From an uncultured Prevotellaceae bacterium (GTDB lineage: Bacteria; Bacteroidota; Bacteroidia; Bacteroidales; Muribaculaceae), in NCBI GenBank assembly GCA_900541935.1, contig UQLZ01000058.1, positions 1 through 13,906 of the forward strand: 13,906 nucleotides of DNA, given 5' to 3'. Of the stretch, positions 12,311 through 13,906 are shown in pieces (the first letter of the stretch is position 1; each line of letters opens with the position of its first letter). A program made the position numbers and the translations under genes. The notes beneath the pieces were generated by a model. That model made no database searches. It was not told the origin of the DNA and was given only the letters and a program-made list of their open reading frames with translations.

Positions 12311-13399
12311 TTAGTCCTCTAAAAGTTGCTTAAGGAATGGCTTCAGTTGCTCGGCAGTCTGGCGGTGCTGAGCCTTTGACGGATGCCAGTCTGCACCATA
12401 GCCTAATTTCGGGTCTTGAGTGTCGAGTTCAAAGAAGTAAACGTTCAAACCTTCTCCCTTCAATTCGTTATAAAGAGCCTTCAGTGATTCAATCTGAGTT
12501 TGGCGAGCCTTGCTTGTAAGCATCTGGCTTGAAAGCATTGCAATCTTTGCCTGTGGCTGAACGGCTGCAAGATGCTTGATAAATGCGCGGTATGAATCTT
12601 TATAAGTGTTAATATCGTAACCCTTTGTACTCAAGTCGTTTGTTCCAAGATTGACGCAAATAACGTCAGGACGGAAACGGTTGAAATCCCATACTTGTGT
12701 AGAGTCGTAGATGCAGGTATAGTCATACCATTTTGTCATATTTTCGCCAGGAAATTTGCCGTTATAGTTTCTGTAAACGCCAATGCCAGAGCGGGCAACG
12801 CACATTTCTTCAAAGTCCAACTCGCGAGCCAGGATAGCAGCGTATGTATAATAATGGTTTGAATTGTCGTAACTGTAGTGGATTTTCTGGCTGTTTGCCT
12901 CGCTACCGTAACCGCAGGTAATCGAATTTCCAATAAACTCAACTTTCTTCTTCGGAGCAGCGGGCTTGTCAAGCAACTTGCCACCATCGATAACGAAGCC
13001 GTGGAACTCCGGACGCTTCTCATATCCCTCAATAGCAAGCATAACTTTCAAAGAATGCTTTCCATTTGAAAGGTTTTCAGCAAGACGGATTATGGAGTCG
13101 TTTTCGGTAAAAACGATCTTATATGCCTCCTTGTCGTCAAGGCTGACCATAAAGTGACCACTGCCAGGCTTTGCCTTCATAGAAATCCCCTTGCCTTCAA
13201 AATTAACGGCTATCTGAGTAGCTGGGAAAACGAACAAAGGCTTTTCAGGATTATTGAAATTAATACGTCCGCTATAGCAAATGCGACTATCTGACGGGCT
13301 AACAGTCAGTGGTTTCGAACTTTTGCATGATTGGGCAGCCAAACCGAAGCCCAGAAGTGCAACAATAGTAAAAGTTGAAAATATACGTTGTAGTTTCAT
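12311..13399 (-). CDS. CE2-like SGNH acetyl-esterase lipoprotein
   Basis: A 362-residue exported hydrolase, probably a lipoprotein: MKLQR, hydrophobic core, then AAQSC with C25 lipidated. Q at -2 is unusual for a lipobox, and there is no acidic tail, so a periplasmic location is more likely than surface. Residues about 40-145 are a beta-sandwich resembling the N-terminal domain of carbohydrate esterase family 2. The SGNH domain follows: FIGNSITCGYG with nucleophile S159, ARSGIG, NLGTND with N254, and DWHPS with D337 and H339. CE2 enzymes remove O-acetyl groups from plant-type polysaccharides. It is first in the operon, 6 nt before the O-acetyltransferase, an odd pairing of exported deacetylase and cytosolic acetylase. 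Confidence 0.9.
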   Translation of the reverse strand: MKLQRIFSTFTIVALLGFGLAAQSCKSSKPLTVSPSDSRICYSGRINFNNPEKPLFVFPATQIAVNFEGKGISMKAKPGSGHFMVSLDDKEAYKIVFTENDSIIRLAENLSNGKHSLKVMLAIEGYEKRPEFHGFVIDGGKLLDKPAAPKKKVEFIGNSITCGYGSEANSQKIHYSYDNSNHYYTYAAILARELDFEEMCVARSGIGVYRNYNGKFPGENMTKWYDYTCIYDSTQVWDFNRFRPDVICVNLGTNDLSTKGYDINTYKDSYRAFIKHLAAVQPQAKIAMLSSQMLTSKARQTQIESLKALYNELKGEGLNVYFFELDTQDPKLGYGADWHPSKAQHRQTAEQLKPFLKQLLED

Positions 13400-13508
13400 T
13401 ATAATAATTTTCTTGCTAAGTTAACAATAACATTGCTATAAACCATAAGTTAGGACATTAAAAAAGCAAAACCTGCACACAAACAATAAAAAAATAAAAG
13501 AAAAATCG

Positions 13509-13532
13509 CAAAAGTATTGTATAATTGACAAA
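13509..13532 (-). promoter_or_regulatory. promoter of the esterase-surE operon
   Basis: On the minus strand TTTG (13532-13529), a 12-nt spacer, then TACTTTTG (13516-13509) match the Bacteroidetes -33/-7 elements. The transcript would start near 13502, giving about 100 nt of leader before the esterase ATG. Confidence 0.5.
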
Positions 13533-13547
13533 CATTACTTACCTTTG
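13524..13547 (+). promoter_or_regulatory. tRNA promoter
   Basis: ATTG (13524-13527), a 12-nt spacer and TACCTTTG (13540-13547). The predicted start is about 13554, 16 nt before the tRNA. Its -33 element is one base from that of the divergent promoter. Confidence 0.55.
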
Positions 13548-13569
13548 CATTCGCTAAACGTAAAAAATC

Positions 13570-13643
13570 GGTCCTATAGCTCAGTTGGTTAGAGCACCTG
13601 ACTCATAATCAGGGAGTCCTTGGTTCAAGCCCAAGTAGGACCA
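13570..13643 (+). tRNA. tRNA with CAU anticodon (elongator Met or Ile2)
   Basis: A complete cloverleaf: acceptor GGTCCTA/TAGGACC (13570-13576/13636-13642), a D-arm with AGTTGGTTA, anticodon stem CCTGA/TCAGG around the loop CTCATAA with anticodon CAT at 13604-13606, and T-arm CTTGG-TTCAAGC-CCAAG. The discriminator is A13643 and CCA is not encoded. The first pair is G-C and the anticodon stem lacks three G-C pairs, so it is not the initiator. Whether it is Met or lysidine-modified Ile cannot be settled by eye. Confidence 0.96.
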
Positions 13644-13656
13644 CAAGTTGAGAATT

Positions 13657-13688
13657 AAGCACTTACATTCACTTGTGAGTGCTTTTTT
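13657..13688 (+). terminator. intrinsic terminator of the tRNA transcript
   Basis: AAGCACTTAC (13657-13666) pairs with GTGAGTGCTT (13675-13684), with one G-U pair and an 8-nt loop. The stem runs into six Ts (13683-13688). It lies 13 nt after the tRNA. Confidence 0.88.
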
Positions 13689-13705
13689 ATTTTCAATAAA
13701 TTAGT

Positions 13706-13777
13706 AGTTTAGTTGAGCACCAGACTCACCGTGTCTATATTTTGCAGGGAGTCCTTGGACTCAGTAGCAAAAAGTTG
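13706..13777 (+). pseudogene. decayed partial copy of the upstream tRNA
   Basis: GAGCACCAGACTCA (13715-13728) matches 13 of 14 bases of the real tRNA (13592-13605), and CAGGGAGTCCTTGG (13745-13758) matches all 14 (13610-13623). Between them lie 16 nt where the tRNA has 4, so the anticodon region carries about 12 extra bases. The D-loop is shortened, and neither acceptor nor T-stem can form. Weak similarity continues to AAGTTG (13772-13777), found just past the real tRNA (13645-13650). It follows the tRNA terminator and is unlikely to be functional. Confidence 0.75.
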
Positions 13778-13844
13778 TGGGATTGACCTAACTGCCATAA
13801 GTCTTTGAGGTAATTCTCGCCAAGCACAATCAATAAAACTCTTT

Positions 13845-13865
13845 GCTCCTACAGAGCGCTTTTTT
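13845..13865 (+). terminator. weak terminator-like hairpin
   Basis: GCTC (13845-13848) and GAGC (13854-13857) form a short stem with the loop CTACA, followed within 2 nt by six Ts (13860-13865). No gene is visible to feed it; it might be a relic copied along with the decayed tRNA. Confidence 0.35.
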
Positions 13866-13879
13866 AGGTGTGTTGCATA

Positions 13880-13898
13880 CCTGGGGCGTTGCCCCAGG
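13880..13898. repeat. GC-rich palindrome at the window edge
   Basis: CCTGGGGC (13880-13887) and GCCCCAGG (13891-13898) form a perfect 8-bp stem with the loop GTT. It resembles short palindromic repeats often scattered between genes in Bacteroidales, but only one copy is in view and the window ends 8 nt later. Confidence 0.5.
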
Positions 13899-13906
13899 CT
13901 GATGAA

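Noticed and set aside
1..13906. CRISPR array, transposase, phage or toxin-antitoxin genes
   Set aside because: No regularly spaced repeats and no recognisable protein families of these kinds on either strand.

Overview
The window looks like a chromosomal segment of a Bacteroidales bacterium (Bacteroides/Prevotella-like). The evidence is mixed: promoter-like sequences fit the Bacteroidetes pattern TTTG ... TAnnTTTG, start codons lack clear Shine-Dalgarno sequences, two lipoproteins are present (one with the acidic SDDDE surface-export tail), and there is a secreted GH144-type glucanase and a thiD-S-E-E-G-C-H thiamin operon. The genus cannot be fixed from the sequence alone.

Layout. (1) 172-2373 (+) encodes a secreted multidomain GH144/glycoamylase-type protein that ends at a strong terminator. 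(2) 2435-2900 has no gene. It holds two copies of a palindromic MITE-like repeat and two near-identical promoter modules 80 bp apart. (3) 2905-8922 (+) is a complete-looking thiamin precursor operon under a TPP riboswitch: thiD, thiS, a divergent ThiE/TenI paralogue, canonical thiE, thiG, thiC and thiH. It closes at a 19-bp palindrome shared with the convergent gene. ThiC and ThiD supply the pyrimidine (HMP-PP), ThiS/ThiG/ThiH supply the thiazole, and ThiE couples the two. thiF, which activates ThiS, is not in the window. (4) 8989-9521 (-) holds a small surface-type lipoprotein gene and, upstream of it, a possible 29-codon membrane microprotein. (5) 9522-9942 is noncoding, with several hairpins that look like REP elements. 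(6) 13399-9943 (-) is a tight four-gene operon: CE2-like SGNH acetyl-esterase lipoprotein, maa-type O-acetyltransferase, CBS-domain sugar nucleotidyltransferase, and surE. (7) 13524-13906 carries a CAU-anticodon tRNA divergently promoted from the esterase operon, its terminator, a decayed partial copy of the tRNA, and a GC-rich palindrome.

The most informative signals are these: the riboswitch expression platform, where a 9-bp hairpin buries the thiD start codon itself and its loop is complementary to the 5' strand of the aptamer; the ThiE paralogue lacking key catalytic residues; the tRNA remnant with an insertion in its anticodon region; the candidate microprotein; and the unusual acetylation/deacetylation/nucleotide-sugar/surE operon. 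No phage, CRISPR array, defence system or intact transposase was seen. Most of the window is metabolic and housekeeping sequence.
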